From Frigoribacterium sp. Leaf8 (GTDB lineage: Bacteria; Actinomycetota; Actinomycetes; Actinomycetales; Microbacteriaceae), in the NCBI RefSeq assembly GCF_001421165.1, contig NZ_LMKB01000005.1:2287-66286 (forward strand): a DNA stretch of 64,000 bases. Reading direction: 5' to 3'. This document shows, piece by piece, positions 23,537 to 33,075 of the stretch. The notes under the pieces were generated by a model, which was not told where the DNA came from, did not search any database, and worked only from the letters and a program-made list of their open reading frames with translations. Position numbers and translations under genes: made by a program. Within the stretch, counting starts at the first letter, position 1. Every line of letters begins with the position of its first letter.

Positions 23537-23938
23537 GTGGAGAACCGCTTTCGCATCGACGGTGACGACCTCGGCATCGACCTGCGCGCCTCCTCGGTCA
23601 CGCTCGGAGACGACGGCGTCGTGGACGCCCGCATCGTCGCGGGTCGGGTGCCCGAGGTCGCGGACTGGTCCGACGAGCCGCCGTCGCTGGTGTTCCGTGA
23701 CGTGCCCGTGAAGTTCGACGGTGCCACCTTCGGCGCCACGGTCGACGACGACCTGCTCGACGAGCACGAGATCGTCTTCCGGCTCGGCGAGAACCTCGAC
23801 GTGCACGGGGTGCTCAGCCTCGGTGCCGGCGACCGGCTGCGCTTCGTGGGCACCACGCACGTCTCGGGCGAGCCGAAGGCCTGGCGCCTCGACGTCTCGA
23901 TCGGCTTCGGCGGATCGGCGCGGCGCACCGCGATCTGA
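23537..23938 (+). CDS. Unknown beta-rich protein
   Basis: A 133-residue protein from a GTG, divergent from the luciferase-like gene. The sequence alternates short strands with acidic turns (RIDGDDLGIDLRASSV, VTLGDDGVVDARIV, VFRLGENLDVHGVLSL), suggesting a small beta-barrel or sandwich. No membrane segment, signal or catalytic motif. Family not recognised. Confidence 0.6.
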   Translation: MENRFRIDGDDLGIDLRASSVTLGDDGVVDARIVAGRVPEVADWSDEPPSLVFRDVPVKFDGATFGATVDDDLLDEHEIVFRLGENLDVHGVLSLGAGDRLRFVGTTHVSGEPKAWRLDVSIGFGGSARRTAI

Positions 23939-24115
23939 CGCGGCTCGCGGTCGACGCCGGGAGGGGCGGGTCGTGCCCCTTCGACGGCTTCCGACCGGGA
24001 GTGGGGTGCGGGGTGCGCGACCGGCCTGGGGACGTGGTGAGGGTCGGACGGTCGCGCACCCGCGCGTTCTCCTGATGCTTCGGGTTCACCAGGCGATCAC
24101 GATGGTAGCGCCTGG

Positions 24116-24129
24116 ATACCCGCCGGTAT
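24116..24129. promoter_or_regulatory. Possible operator upstream of tetR gene
   Basis: ATACC-CGCC-GGTAT is a small perfect dyad about 65 bp before the TetR-family gene, in a 255-bp intergenic region that holds no other feature I recognise. TetR proteins often bind such palindromes to regulate themselves. Confidence 0.3.
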
Positions 24130-24193
24130 GCGCCTTCTCCGGGGGCGGCGCGGGTGACTTCTGAGGATCACCCGCACCCGTTAGGGTCGCAGC

Positions 24194-24811
24194 ATGGCCA
24201 CCACCTCCGGGGCTCCGATTCCCCGCATCCCACGAGCCGAGGTCAAGCAGCGGCTGCTCGACGCGGCGGCCGAGCTGTTCTCCCGACGCGGGGTGCACGC
24301 GACCACCCTGGACGACGTCGCGCGGGCCGCCGGGTTCAGCAAGGGTGCGGTCTACTCGAACTTTTCGTCGAAGGACGACCTGGTCCGCAGCCTCATGCGT
24401 CGCGAGACCGACGGCGCGCTCGGCGCCCTCGAGGGCATGTTCTTCCCGGGCACCTCGCTCGACCAGCTGCCCGAGAAGATCGGCACGGCGTTCGCGCCCT
24501 ACGGCCCCGGGCAGGTCGAGGACTTCGCGTTGATGAGCGAGTTCCGCGCGCACGCCCTCTCGCACCCCGAGGTGATGGCCGACTTCGTCCGTCAGCGCCG
24601 CGAGGTGCTCGACGCCCTGCACGGCCTCGTCGAGGAGGTCTTCCAGGGGCAGACCGTCCCCGTGACCGGTCTCGAGCCGCGGACGCTCGCCCGCGTCCTC
24701 ATCTGCATCACGCTGGGCGTCGCCTTCGACTGGCCTGCCACGGGTGAGCAGGCGGCCGGCGACGTCATGGGCGACGTCGTCGCCGCCCTCACCCGCGGCG
24801 TGACCGCCTGA
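24194..24811 (+). CDS. TetR-family transcriptional regulator
   Basis: A 205-residue protein. Residues about 14-60 form the TetR helix-turn-helix (RLLDAAAELFSRRGVHATTL, DDVARAAGFSKGAVYSNFSSK). The C-terminal ligand domain is helical and contains the MSEFRAHALSHPEV segment often seen in actinobacterial drug-responsive members. It converges with the MFS exporter gene, ending 12 bp from that gene's stop, which suggests but does not prove that it controls the exporter. Confidence 0.88.
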   Translation: MATTSGAPIPRIPRAEVKQRLLDAAAELFSRRGVHATTLDDVARAAGFSKGAVYSNFSSKDDLVRSLMRRETDGALGALEGMFFPGTSLDQLPEKIGTAFAPYGPGQVEDFALMSEFRAHALSHPEVMADFVRQRREVLDALHGLVEEVFQGQTVPVTGLEPRTLARVLICITLGVAFDWPATGEQAAGDVMGDVVAALTRGVTA

Positions 24812-24823
24812 CGCCCGCCCGGC

Positions 24824-26146
24824 CTAGCGCTGCTCGATCGTGACGACGGGCACGTGCCAGCGGGTCCGCACCTGGAGGGTCAGCTGCCCTCGCCGGGCGA
24901 GCACCAGCGCCGTCACGGCGGCGGCGACGGCCGGCACGCCGCCCGAGACGATCATGCCGACGTGCGTGCCGAAGGTCTCGACGATCACGCCCATCAGCGG
25001 TCCGCCGATCGCCTGGCCGCCGAGCAGCACGAGGATGTACAACGACATCACGCGCCCCCGGATCGCGATGTTGCTCGACATCTGCACCAGCTGGTTCGCG
25101 GCCGTCAAGAACAGCAACGACGCGAGCCCGACGCCGACGAGGACGACGGCGAACGGCACGAGCGAGGGCATCGAGCCGGCCACGGCCTGCAGCACGCCGG
25201 TGACGAGCACGCCCAGCACGATGGTGCGCAGCCGGATCGTCGCGCGCCGCGTCGACAGCAGGGCGCCGGTCAGGGCCCCGACGGCGATCATCGAGTTGAA
25301 GAGGCCGTACCCGCCGGGCCCCACGTCGTAGACGTCCGCCGCGAACGACGCGAGCAGCACGGGCATCGTGAGGCCGAACACGGCGTAGACGCCGACGAGC
25401 AGCACCGGCACGACGATGGTCGGCTTCGAGCGGGCGTAGGCGAGGCCCTGCCGCAGCTGGCCGCGGCCTCGTGCCGACGAGGCGACCCGGGTCATCTGCG
25501 CGGTCCGCAGCATCGTCAGCATCACGACGACCACGAGGCAGGCGACGCCGTTGACGACGAACGCCCATCCCGCGCCGACCGCCAGCAGCAGCACGCCGGC
25601 GATCGCGGGGCCCACCATGCCGCCCAGCTGGAACACGCTCGAGTTGACGCTGATCGCGTTGCGGAGGTGGGTGTGACCGACGAGCTCGGTGACGATCACC
25701 TGTCGGGCCGGGTTGTCGACGACGGTCACGAGGCCCGTGGCGAAGGCGATGGCGAAGACGTGCCAGGCCTCGACGACGCCCGCCAGGGTCAGGGAGGCGA
25801 GCCCCAGGCTGAGCACGGCGAAGACGCTCTGCGTGACGAGCATGAGGGCGCGCTTCGAGAAGCGGTCGACGATGACCCCGCCGAGCAGGCCGAAGAACAG
25901 CATCGGGGCGAACTGCATCGCCACGGTGATGCCCACGGCGGTGGCGCTGCCGGTCAGTTCGAGCACGAGCCAGTCCTGGGCGATGCGCTGCATCCACCCG
26001 GCGGTCATCGCGACGACGTTGCCGGCCGTCCAGAGACGGAAGTTCGGCACGCTGAGGGCGATGAAGGTGTGCCGCCACGGCGGGCGGGTCGTGCTGATCG
26101 GGAGCGGGGCGGTCGGGGGGAAGTCGGTGCGGGGCGGGGCGGACAT
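24824..26146 (-). CDS. MFS exporter (EntS/DHA3-type)
   Basis: A 440-residue protein with 10-12 helices. It starts PNFRLWTAGNVVAMTAGWMQ, the hallmark of the DHA3/EntS group, and has a GLLGGVIVDRFSKRALMLV loop 2-3 motif and DNPARQVIVTELV in helix 5. These exporters remove macrolides, siderophores or similar compounds. AGGAA precedes the chosen ATG. The gene diverges from a LysR regulator and converges with a TetR gene; either could control it. Confidence 0.85.
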   Translation of the reverse strand: MSAPPRTDFPPTAPLPISTTRPPWRHTFIALSVPNFRLWTAGNVVAMTAGWMQRIAQDWLVLELTGSATAVGITVAMQFAPMLFFGLLGGVIVDRFSKRALMLVTQSVFAVLSLGLASLTLAGVVEAWHVFAIAFATGLVTVVDNPARQVIVTELVGHTHLRNAISVNSSVFQLGGMVGPAIAGVLLLAVGAGWAFVVNGVACLVVVVMLTMLRTAQMTRVASSARGRGQLRQGLAYARSKPTIVVPVLLVGVYAVFGLTMPVLLASFAADVYDVGPGGYGLFNSMIAVGALTGALLSTRRATIRLRTIVLGVLVTGVLQAVAGSMPSLVPFAVVLVGVGLASLLFLTAANQLVQMSSNIAIRGRVMSLYILVLLGGQAIGGPLMGVIVETFGTHVGMIVSGGVPAVAAAVTALVLARRGQLTLQVRTRWHVPVVTIEQR

Positions 26147-26201
26147 CACGTTCCTGCGCTGGTGGTTCGGTTCACGGTCTGCACCAACGGTAGGGCCGGC
26201 C

Positions 26202-26255
26202 TGGTCATTCGGACCCCGGTGGGGGATGATCAATCACATTGGCTTCGTGAATGAC
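26202..26255. promoter_or_regulatory. Divergent control region with separated inverted repeat
   Basis: GTCATTC at 26202-26208 and GAATGAC at 26249-26255 are perfect inverted arms 40 bp apart between the divergent MFS and LysR genes. LysR-type regulators bind paired sites in such intergenic regions, so these may be its half sites. Confidence 0.35.
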
Positions 26256-26287
26256 GAGGACCGAGACCCTTCGACGGAGGAGGCGCG

Positions 26288-27145
26288 GTGTACGACCCCA
26301 CGCTGCTCGCGACGTTCCTCGTCGTGGCCGAGACGCGCAGCTTCACCCGGGCCGCGCAGCGCCTCGGCATCAGCCAGCCGACGGTCAGCCAGCAGGTCGG
26401 CCGGCTCGAGAAGGCCGCGGGCCGCACGCTCGTCGCCCGCGACACCCGGGACGTCCGACTGACCGACAACGGCGACGCCATGGCCGGCTTCGCGCGCACG
26501 ATCCTCGCCGCGCACGCCGCCGCCGAGAGCTACTTCAGCGGCTCGGCCATGCGGGGCCGCCTTCGCTTCGGGGCCGCCGACGACCTCGCCATCACCCAGC
26601 TGCCGCGCATCCTGCGCCACTTCCGCCAGCTCTACCCGCAGATCAACCTCGAGCTCACCGTCAACCAGTCCGCGCCGCTGCGCCGTCGTCTGGCCGCGGG
26701 CCACCTCGACCTGATCTTCGTGAAGCAGACCGCGGGCGAGTCCGACGAGGGCACGCGCGTCGCGGGCGACGCCATGGTCTGGATCGGCCAGGAGAAGCTG
26801 GTCGTCGAACCCGGCCAGCCCGTGCCGCTCATCGCCTACCAGGCGCCCAGCCTCAGCCGGCAGATGGCCATCGACGCCCTCGAGCGCGCCGGCCGCACCT
26901 GGCGGATCACCTGCAACACCCGTGACGTCAACGGCGTCCTCGCCGCCGTGAGGGCCGGCATGGGGGTCGCCGTGTTCCCGTTCTCGCTGATCCCGACCGA
27001 CCTCGTCAAGGTCAGCGACCGGTTCTCGCTGCCCACCCTCGGCGACGTCGACTACGTGCTCGTCGCCAACCCGGGTGCCGCCCGTGAGCCCGTCGACGCC
27101 CTCATGTCGGCCATCACCAGCCGGGGCGTCAGCCGCGCCGTCTGA
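26288..27145 (+). CDS. LysR-family transcriptional regulator
   Basis: A 285-residue protein. The N-terminal winged helix-turn-helix is LLATFLVVAETRSFTRAAQR followed by LGISQPTVSQQVGRLEKAAG. The effector domain follows (RGRLRFGAADDLAITQLPRI). The start is a GTG directly joined to the motif GGAGGCGCG, which here serves as ribosome site. Divergent from the MFS exporter, the usual layout for a LysR regulator and its target. Confidence 0.88.
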   Translation: MYDPTLLATFLVVAETRSFTRAAQRLGISQPTVSQQVGRLEKAAGRTLVARDTRDVRLTDNGDAMAGFARTILAAHAAAESYFSGSAMRGRLRFGAADDLAITQLPRILRHFRQLYPQINLELTVNQSAPLRRRLAAGHLDLIFVKQTAGESDEGTRVAGDAMVWIGQEKLVVEPGQPVPLIAYQAPSLSRQMAIDALERAGRTWRITCNTRDVNGVLAAVRAGMGVAVFPFSLIPTDLVKVSDRFSLPTLGDVDYVLVANPGAAREPVDALMSAITSRGVSRAV

Positions 27146-27227
27146 CCCGGTCCGACGGGACGCACCGGTCAGCCACTCCGGCGCGCCGCCCCCGCCCGAC
27201 CCCGGGAGGCGCGCGCAAGATGGTCGC

Positions 27228-27632
27228 ATGAGTCACCGCCCCACACGCCGTCAGAAGTCCGCCGCCCGTCGGGACGCCCGCGTCCTCGCCGCGATCCTGG
27301 GCGGTTCCGGCCTCCTGCACCTCGCCACACCCGCGGTCTACGACGCGGTCGTCCCGAGGAGCGTCCCGGGCCCCGCGCGGTTCTGGACGATCGGCTCGGG
27401 TCTCGCCGAGGTCGGCATCGCCGCCGCCCTCCTCGCCCCGCGCACGCGTCCGGTCGGCGGGCTCGCCGCCGCCGCGCTCTTCGTCGCCGTCTTCCCGGCC
27501 AACGTCTCGATGGCCCTCCGCGCCCTGACGAGCGAGCGGGCCACGATGGCTCGCCGGGTCGTCACCCTCGTGCGGCTGCCGTTGCAGGTGCCGCTGGTGA
27601 CGCGCGCGCTCGGCGTGCACCGCGCCTCCTAG
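27228..27632 (+). CDS. DoxX-like membrane protein
   Basis: A 134-residue protein with about four helices; basic N-terminus, then AAILGGSGLLHLATPAVYDA and a C-terminal LFVAVFPANVSMALRAL motif matching the PGNIS region of the gene at 12660. A redox or quinone-linked role is possible by family only. Its last codons contain the motif CGCGCCTCC, the reverse complement of the recurrent GGAGGCGCG. Confidence 0.78.
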   Translation: MSHRPTRRQKSAARRDARVLAAILGGSGLLHLATPAVYDAVVPRSVPGPARFWTIGSGLAEVGIAAALLAPRTRPVGGLAAAALFVAVFPANVSMALRALTSERATMARRVVTLVRLPLQVPLVTRALGVHRAS

Positions 27633-27745
27633 GCGTCCGGGCGCGTCGGCGGTCGCGGAGCGGGGTCGTTGCTGGGTGCACCCGGGGCACGCCCTATCCT
27701 GTTCTCTTCCCCCTCGACATCCGATCTCACCGGAGACGCATCGCC

Positions 27746-29215
27746 ATGGCCACGAACGCCCCCGTCACCACCCCGCCGAGACCCGGAGTCGGGGGCACCC
27801 TCGACCGGTTCTTCGAGATCACCCATCGCGGCTCGACCTGGGCCCGCGAGATCCGGGGCGGCGTCGTCACCTTCGTCACGATGGCGTACATCGTCATCCT
27901 GAACCCGTTGATCCTCGGCGGCTTCAGCGCCGACCAGGCCGCCAAGGACGTCGCCGGCAACTGGCTGCAGAACGGTCAGGTGGGCGCGGTCACGGCCCTC
28001 ACCGCGGGCGTCATGACGATCCTCTTCGGAACCGTCGCGCGCCTCCCGTTCGCGTTCGCCGCCGGACTCGGCATCAACTCGTTCCTGGCCGTCAACGTCG
28101 TGCAGGACGTCACCTGGCCCGAGGCCATGGGTCTCGTGGTGATCAACGGGCTCGTCATCACGATCCTCGCCGTGACCGGTCTGCGCAGCATGATCTTCAC
28201 CGCGGTGCCCGCAGCGCTCAAGACCGCGATCACGGTCGGCATCGGCCTGTTCATCGCGTTCATCGGCCTGGTCGACTCGGGCTTCGTGCGCACCAGCGGG
28301 ACGTCGTCGCCGCCCCTGCAGCTCGGTGACTCCGGCTCGGTGGCGACCCTCCCGACCATCACCTTCGTCATCGGCCTGCTCGTCATCGGCGTGCTGATGG
28401 CCCGCAAGGTGCGGGGGGCGATCTTCATCGGCATCGTCGCGTCCACCGTCATCGCCATCGCCCTGCAGGCGATCTTCCAGGTGCCGCCGTCGAACGGCCA
28501 GAACCTCGACGACTGGAACCTCAACGCCCCCGTGCTGCCCACCCAGATCGTGGCCCTGCCCGACCTCTCGCTGGTGGGCCAGTTCAGCTTCGGGGCCTTC
28601 GCCCGCATCGGCGTGCTGTCGGCGGTCATGCTGGTCTTCACGCTCGTCTTCACCAACTTCTTCGACGCCATGGGCACGATGACCGGCCTGGCCAAGGCCG
28701 GCGACGTCGCGGACGCCGACGGCACCTTCCCCCGCCTCCGCTCGGCCCTGATCGTCGAGGGCGTCGGCGCGGTCGCGGGCGGTGCGACGAGTTCGTCGTC
28801 CAACACCGTGTTCGTCGAGTCGGCCTCGGGCATCGGTGAGGGCGCCCGGACGGGCTTCGCCTCGGTCGTCACCGGTGCGCTGTTCCTGCTCGCCATGTTC
28901 TTCACGCCGCTGACCCAGGTCGTCCCGCTCGAGGTCGCCGCCTCGGCGCTCGTGATCGTCGGCGCGCTCATGGTGTCGCAGATCAGCCAGATCGACTGGA
29001 CCGACTTCTCGGTCGCCCTGCCGGTGTTCCTGACGATCATCACCATGCCGCTGACCTACTCGATCGCGAACGGCATCGGCGTCGGCTTCGTCAGCTGGGT
29101 TGTCGTGCGGGCGTTCGCGGGCAGGGCCCGCACGATCAGCCCGCTGCTCTGGATCGTCGCGGCGGGGTTCCTGGTCTACTTCGTGCGCGGCCCGATCGAG
29201 GCGCTGATCGGCTAG
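27746..29215 (+). CDS. NCS2 purine permease (AzgA-like)
   Basis: A 489-residue protein with about 12-14 helices. Signature segments are EIRGGVVTFVTMAYIVILNP near residue 37, FAAGLGINSFLAV, the Gln/Asn-containing TNFFDAMGTMTGLAKAG and GATSSSSNTVFVESASGIGE. This is the AzgA/hypoxanthine-guanine-adenine branch of the NCS2 family. No purine riboswitch is recognisable in the leader. Stands alone. Confidence 0.92.
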   Translation: MATNAPVTTPPRPGVGGTLDRFFEITHRGSTWAREIRGGVVTFVTMAYIVILNPLILGGFSADQAAKDVAGNWLQNGQVGAVTALTAGVMTILFGTVARLPFAFAAGLGINSFLAVNVVQDVTWPEAMGLVVINGLVITILAVTGLRSMIFTAVPAALKTAITVGIGLFIAFIGLVDSGFVRTSGTSSPPLQLGDSGSVATLPTITFVIGLLVIGVLMARKVRGAIFIGIVASTVIAIALQAIFQVPPSNGQNLDDWNLNAPVLPTQIVALPDLSLVGQFSFGAFARIGVLSAVMLVFTLVFTNFFDAMGTMTGLAKAGDVADADGTFPRLRSALIVEGVGAVAGGATSSSSNTVFVESASGIGEGARTGFASVVTGALFLLAMFFTPLTQVVPLEVAASALVIVGALMVSQISQIDWTDFSVALPVFLTIITMPLTYSIANGIGVGFVSWVVVRAFAGRARTISPLLWIVAAGFLVYFVRGPIEALIG

Positions 29216-29359
29216 GCGTCCACCGGGACGTCACGACGGGCCGCTCGGCGTTCCGGGCGCGCGGCACGTCGTGAGGTCTCGTGCGGCGATCCGCTCCGCA
29301 GTACGCTGACCGGCAGCAGGCGGCGACGGCGCCGCCTGCCCACCCCGAGGAGGCGCGTC

Positions 29360-29842
29360 ATGCCCCGCATCACCCCCACGCTCTGGTTCGGTCGTGACGT
29401 CGAGACCGCAGCCGACTTCTACGTCACCCTGTTCCCGTCGTCGCGCGTCACCGACGTGTCGCGCTATCCCGACGACTTCCCCGACGAAGCGATGGCCGGT
29501 CAGGCCCTCGTCGTCGACCTCGAACTCGACGGCCAGCCCTACCGCCTGCTGAACGGCGGCGACGGAGGGCCGAGGCCGACCGAGGCCACGTCGTTCTCGA
29601 TCTCGGTCGAGTCCCAGGACGAGCTCGACCACTACTGGGACGCCTTCGCGGCCGACGGCGGCCAGGAGGGGCGGTGCGGCTGGGTGACGGACCGCTGGGG
29701 CTTCTCCTGGCAGGTCGTCCCGTCGGTGATGGACCGCTACCTCGGCGGGCCCGACCCCGAGGGCGCCGCTCGGGCCATGACCGCGATGATGGGCATGACG
29801 CGGTTGGTCATCGCCGAGCTGGCGGCGGCCTACGAGGGGTGA
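29360..29842 (+). CDS. PhnB-like VOC-fold protein
   Basis: A 160-residue protein with GAGGAGGCGCG as ribosome site. It begins ITPTLWFGRDVETAADFYVT with LFPSSRV, the PhnB (3-demethylubiquinone methyltransferase-like) start, and has WGFSWQVVPSVM near the end. These single-domain VOC proteins lack a proven reaction. Convergent with the mannonate-dehydratase-type gene, 31 bp apart. Confidence 0.88.
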   Translation: MPRITPTLWFGRDVETAADFYVTLFPSSRVTDVSRYPDDFPDEAMAGQALVVDLELDGQPYRLLNGGDGGPRPTEATSFSISVESQDELDHYWDAFAADGGQEGRCGWVTDRWGFSWQVVPSVMDRYLGGPDPEGAARAMTAMMGMTRLVIAELAAAYEG

Positions 29843-29873
29843 CCGACGCGCTCGCCCGCGCCGCGCCTCCTCG

Positions 29874-31112
29874 TCACCAGTCGTGGACGGTCCCGTCCGC
29901 GAGGCGGTTGTAGGGCAGGTAGGCCTGCGCGTAGGGGTACGCCGCGGCGGCCCGCTCGTCCAGCTCGACCCCGATGCCGGGCTGCTCACCCGGGTGCAGC
30001 ATGCCGTCCTCGAACGTGAAGCTCTGCTCGAAGACCTCGTCCGTCCTCGCGCCGTGCTTCATGTACTCCTGGATGCCGAAGTTGTGGATCGCGAGTCCGA
30101 GGTGCATCGCGGCCGCCATGCCGACCGGTGAGATGTCGGTCGGACCGTGCATGCCGGACTTGATCTGGTACTGCGAGGCGTACTCGAGCACCTTCTTGAG
30201 GTGGGTGATGCCGCCCGTGTGCGTGACGGCGCTGCGGACGTAGTCGATCAACTGCTCGCGGATGATCTGCTGGTAGTCCCACACGGTGTTGAAGATCTCG
30301 CCGATGGCCAGCGGGGTCGTCGTGTGCTGCCGGACGAGTCGCAGGGCCTCGGGGTTCTCGGCCGGGGTGACGTCCTCGAGCCAGAAGAGGTCGAAGGGCT
30401 CCAGGCTCTTGCCGAGCCTCGCCGCCTGGATCGGCGTCATGCGGTGGTGACCGTCGTGCAGCAGGGGGATCTCGGGGCCGAACTCGTTCCGCACCGCCTC
30501 GAACACGGTGGGCACGTGCCGCAGGTACGAGCGGGTGTCCCAGTCCTCCTCGTTCGGCAGGGCCCCGCGTTGGGCGGGCTCGTGGTCGTAGCGCACGCCG
30601 CTGTTGGCGTCGAAGGTGGCGTTCGAGGCGATGCCGTAGATCGACTTCAGGCCGGGCACACCGGTCTGCACGCGGATGGCCTTGTAGCCCTGTTCCTGGT
30701 GGTCTCGGACGCTGTCGAAGAGCTCCTCGAGGTCCTTCCCCGAGGCGTGGCCGTAGGTCAGCAACCCCGTGCGCGAGGCTCCGCCGAGCAGCTGGTAGAG
30801 GGGCAGGCCGGCGACCTTGGCCTTGATGTCCCAGAGGGCGACGTCGACCGCGGCGATGGCGGCCATCGTGACCGGCCCGCGCCGCCAGTACGCGCTGCGG
30901 TAGAGGAACTGCCAGGTGTCCTCGATGCGGGCCGGGTCGCGCCCGATCAGCAGGGGCACGACGTGTTCGGTCAGGTAGGCGACGACGGCGAGTTCGCGCC
31001 CGTTCAGGGTGGCGTCGCCGAGGCCGGTCACGCCGTCGGAGGTCGTGATCTTCAGCGTCACGAAGTTGCGGTCGGGGCTGGTGACGATCACGTCGGCTCT
31101 GTCGATGATCAT
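29874..31112 (-). CDS. Enolase-superfamily sugar-acid dehydratase (ManD/RspA type)
   Basis: A 412-residue protein of full ManD length. Motifs are [59 protein letters not shown] with metal-site residues, [14 protein letters not shown] and a conserved C-terminal PGIGVELDE. Family members dehydrate D-mannonate or D-gluconate to 2-keto-3-deoxygluconate; many have low activity. No other uronate genes lie nearby, so the physiological substrate is uncertain. The upstream region carries two 24-bp direct repeats. Confidence 0.88.
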   Translation of the reverse strand: MIIDRADVIVTSPDRNFVTLKITTSDGVTGLGDATLNGRELAVVAYLTEHVVPLLIGRDPARIEDTWQFLYRSAYWRRGPVTMAAIAAVDVALWDIKAKVAGLPLYQLLGGASRTGLLTYGHASGKDLEELFDSVRDHQEQGYKAIRVQTGVPGLKSIYGIASNATFDANSGVRYDHEPAQRGALPNEEDWDTRSYLRHVPTVFEAVRNEFGPEIPLLHDGHHRMTPIQAARLGKSLEPFDLFWLEDVTPAENPEALRLVRQHTTTPLAIGEIFNTVWDYQQIIREQLIDYVRSAVTHTGGITHLKKVLEYASQYQIKSGMHGPTDISPVGMAAAMHLGLAIHNFGIQEYMKHGARTDEVFEQSFTFEDGMLHPGEQPGIGVELDERAAAAYPYAQAYLPYNRLADGTVHDW

Positions 31113-31179
31113 GCGGTGTCCTCTGGAGCTCGCGTCCGGGTGACGTCGATGTCACCCGGGCTGGTCCCTCCACTCTGGC

Positions 31180-31235
31180 GCATGCGCGAGCGCGAGGCGA
31201 GCCCGTCGGGTGCATGCGCGAGCGCGAGGCGAGCC
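31180..31235. repeat. Pair of identical 24-bp direct repeats
   Basis: GCATGCGCGAGCGCGAGGCG plus AGCC occurs at 31180-31203 and again at 31212-31235, with 8 bp between copies, in the 136 bp between the ManD start and the next gene's stop. GCATGC is itself palindromic. Could be a regulator site pair or slippage product. Confidence 0.75.
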
Positions 31236-31248
31236 TGGGAGGCGCGGG

Positions 31249-32109
31249 TCAGCGCATCTCGAGCGGCACCCTGGTCGTCGGCGCGGGGAACGCGCGCTCG
31301 AGCTGCACGAACGCCTGGTCGTCGAGGTCGACGGCCAGTGCGGCCGCGTTCTCGAGGGTGTGCCCGGCCGTGCCCGCCTTGACGGCGACCATGAGGTCGG
31401 GCACGAGGCGCAGCACCCAGGCGAGGGCGAGCTGCGCCGACGAGACGCCGAGATCGGTCGCGACCTGCTCGAGCACGGGGTGACCGAGCAGCTCGCCGCC
31501 GTCGACGGGGGAGTACGAGGTGAGCGGCACGCCGTGCTCGCGCGCCCAGGGCAGCAGGTCGAACTCGGGTCCGCGACGGGCCAGGTTGTACAGGACCTGG
31601 TTCGTCTGGACGTTCTCGCCACCGGGCACCGAGAGCAACTCGTGCAGGTCGTCGACGTCGAAGTTGCTGACGCCCCAGCCGCCGATCGCGCCCTCGGCGA
31701 CCAGCGCCTCCAGGGCCTCGACGGTCTCGGCGAGCGGGTGGCGACCCCGCCAGTGCAGCAGGTAGAGGTCGAGGCGGTCGGTGCCCAGGCGCCCGAGGCT
31801 GGCGTGGCAGGCCTCGACCGTGCCCCGCCGCGAGGCGTTGCCCGGCAGCACCTTACTCACCAGGAACACCTTGTCGCGCCGGCCCGCGATCGCCTCGCCG
31901 ACCAGCTGTTCGGACCGCCCGCCGCCGTACATCTCGGCGGTGTCGATCATGGTCAGGCCGGCGTCGAGGCCGGCCCGCAGGGCGGCGACCTCGTCGGCGC
32001 GGCGCCGTGGGTCGTCGCCGATGTTCCAGGTGCCCTGGCCGAGGGCCGGGACGACGCGCCCGTCGGGCAGGGCGACGGCGGGATTGGTCGGAGTCGCGGG
32101 GGTGGTCAT
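31249..32109 (-). CDS. Aldo/keto reductase, 2,5-diketo-gluconate-type
   Basis: A 286-residue TIM-barrel AKR. Catalytic residues visible: Asp in LTMIDTAEMYGGGRSE with Tyr of the tetrad, Lys in VFLVSKVLPGN and His in LYLLHWRG. Cofactor end has VKAGTAGHTLENAAAL. The ATG overlaps the TGA of the upstream EI24 gene (ATGA at 32106-32109), so the two are co-translated. One of four AKR genes within 5.4 kb. Substrate unknown. Confidence 0.88.
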   Translation of the reverse strand: MTTPATPTNPAVALPDGRVVPALGQGTWNIGDDPRRRADEVAALRAGLDAGLTMIDTAEMYGGGRSEQLVGEAIAGRRDKVFLVSKVLPGNASRRGTVEACHASLGRLGTDRLDLYLLHWRGRHPLAETVEALEALVAEGAIGGWGVSNFDVDDLHELLSVPGGENVQTNQVLYNLARRGPEFDLLPWAREHGVPLTSYSPVDGGELLGHPVLEQVATDLGVSSAQLALAWVLRLVPDLMVAVKAGTAGHTLENAAALAVDLDDQAFVQLERAFPAPTTRVPLEMR

Positions 32110-32954
32110 GCCGGGGGATGGTAGTCGTCGCGCGGGAAGGGTGTGGCCGGCCCCGCCGTGGTCGGGCCCGCCGTGCTCGGTCCCGCCGTGGTCGGGCCCG
32201 CCGTGGTCGGGCCCGTCGTGACCTCGCGGGCCAGCAGGGTGGCCGCGGCGACGGCCGCCGGCATCACGAGCACGGCCCCGAGGGGGACGAAGAACAGGAG
32301 GTAGGTGGCGGTGCCCAGCCCCAGGGTGCGCGCCCGGTTGACGGCGAGGCCATGGCGGCGCTCGGCGAGCGAGCGGCCCCGGGCGTCGAAGGCGTACCCG
32401 GTGAGCTCGACCGCCAGGAACCATCCGCCGGTCAGGGCGCCGAGCACGGGGACGACCGTCTGGCCGAGCACCGGGACGAACCCGCCGACGAACAGGAGGA
32501 CGCCCACGCCGGCCGTGGCCAGCAGCAGTCGGAGCGAGTCGCCGGCACTCCGGGCGAGCCCGCGCCAGAAGCCCCGGTCGACGTCGGCCGGCGGGTCGCC
32601 CTCTCGCTCCTCGACGCGACGCCAGATGCGCTCGTAGAAGGGATCGCCGACGAGGAGCGTGACGGCGGTGAACGCGACGACCGCGAGCAGCACGGCCAGG
32701 GCCGCGACGGCCAGGCCGCCGCCGAGACGCACGAGGGTGCGGGACCACTCGGGCCATCCGTCGGCGAACGGCGTCAGGGTGCGGGCCAGGTCGTCGGCGG
32801 CGAGGCCCACGCCCACGAGGGCCGCGGCGAAGACCGCACCCACGACGAGGGCGGGCACCGCGCCCAGCAGCATCAGCCGCGGGGACGTCGCCCACAGGCG
32901 CAGGCCTCGGCCGAGCAGGCCCACCCCGCCGAAGAACTCCCCGATCACCGACAC
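32106..32954 (-). CDS. EI24/CysZ-like membrane protein with TAGPT repeats
   Basis: A 282-residue protein from a GTG. About four to six helices; the family motifs are GDPFYERIWRRVEEREG and GFVPVLGQTVVPVLGALTGG, followed by AVELTGYAFDARG. This is the EI24 domain group, related to the CysZ sulphate channel. The C-terminus has repeated TAGPT pentapeptides encoded by 15-bp repeats. Co-translated with the AKR downstream. Confidence 0.85.
   Translation of the reverse strand: MSVIGEFFGGVGLLGRGLRLWATSPRLMLLGAVPALVVGAVFAAALVGVGLAADDLARTLTPFADGWPEWSRTLVRLGGGLAVAALAVLLAVVAFTAVTLLVGDPFYERIWRRVEEREGDPPADVDRGFWRGLARSAGDSLRLLLATAGVGVLLFVGGFVPVLGQTVVPVLGALTGGWFLAVELTGYAFDARGRSLAERRHGLAVNRARTLGLGTATYLLFFVPLGAVLVMPAAVAAATLLAREVTTGPTTAGPTTAGPSTAGPTTAGPATPFPRDDYHPPA
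32151..32220. repeat. 15-bp coding tandem repeats
   Basis: Four full units and one partial of CCCGCCGTGGTCGGG-type 15-mers at the 3' end of the EI24 gene. They encode the Thr/Ala/Gly/Pro repeats of its tail. Length variation between strains is likely. Confidence 0.8.
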
Positions 32955-33075
32955 GGGGCGAGCGTACCGAGTGCCGGAGGCGCGGGTGCGGTCGGACGAC
33001 GCGTCACGGCGCGGGGGCGGCGCGTAGCGTCGACGGCGTGCCGCATCGAGGCGGCACCACCGAGAAAGGTCGTCC

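Noticed and set aside
27633-27745. Purine riboswitch before the NCS2 permease gene
   Set aside because: The short leader lacks the conserved purine-aptamer loops; TTGCTG and TATCCT are 20 bp apart, too far for a confident promoter.
32151-32220. Intergenic repeat array near 32.2 kb
   Set aside because: The 15-bp units are in frame and encode the tail of the EI24 protein, so they are coding repeats.
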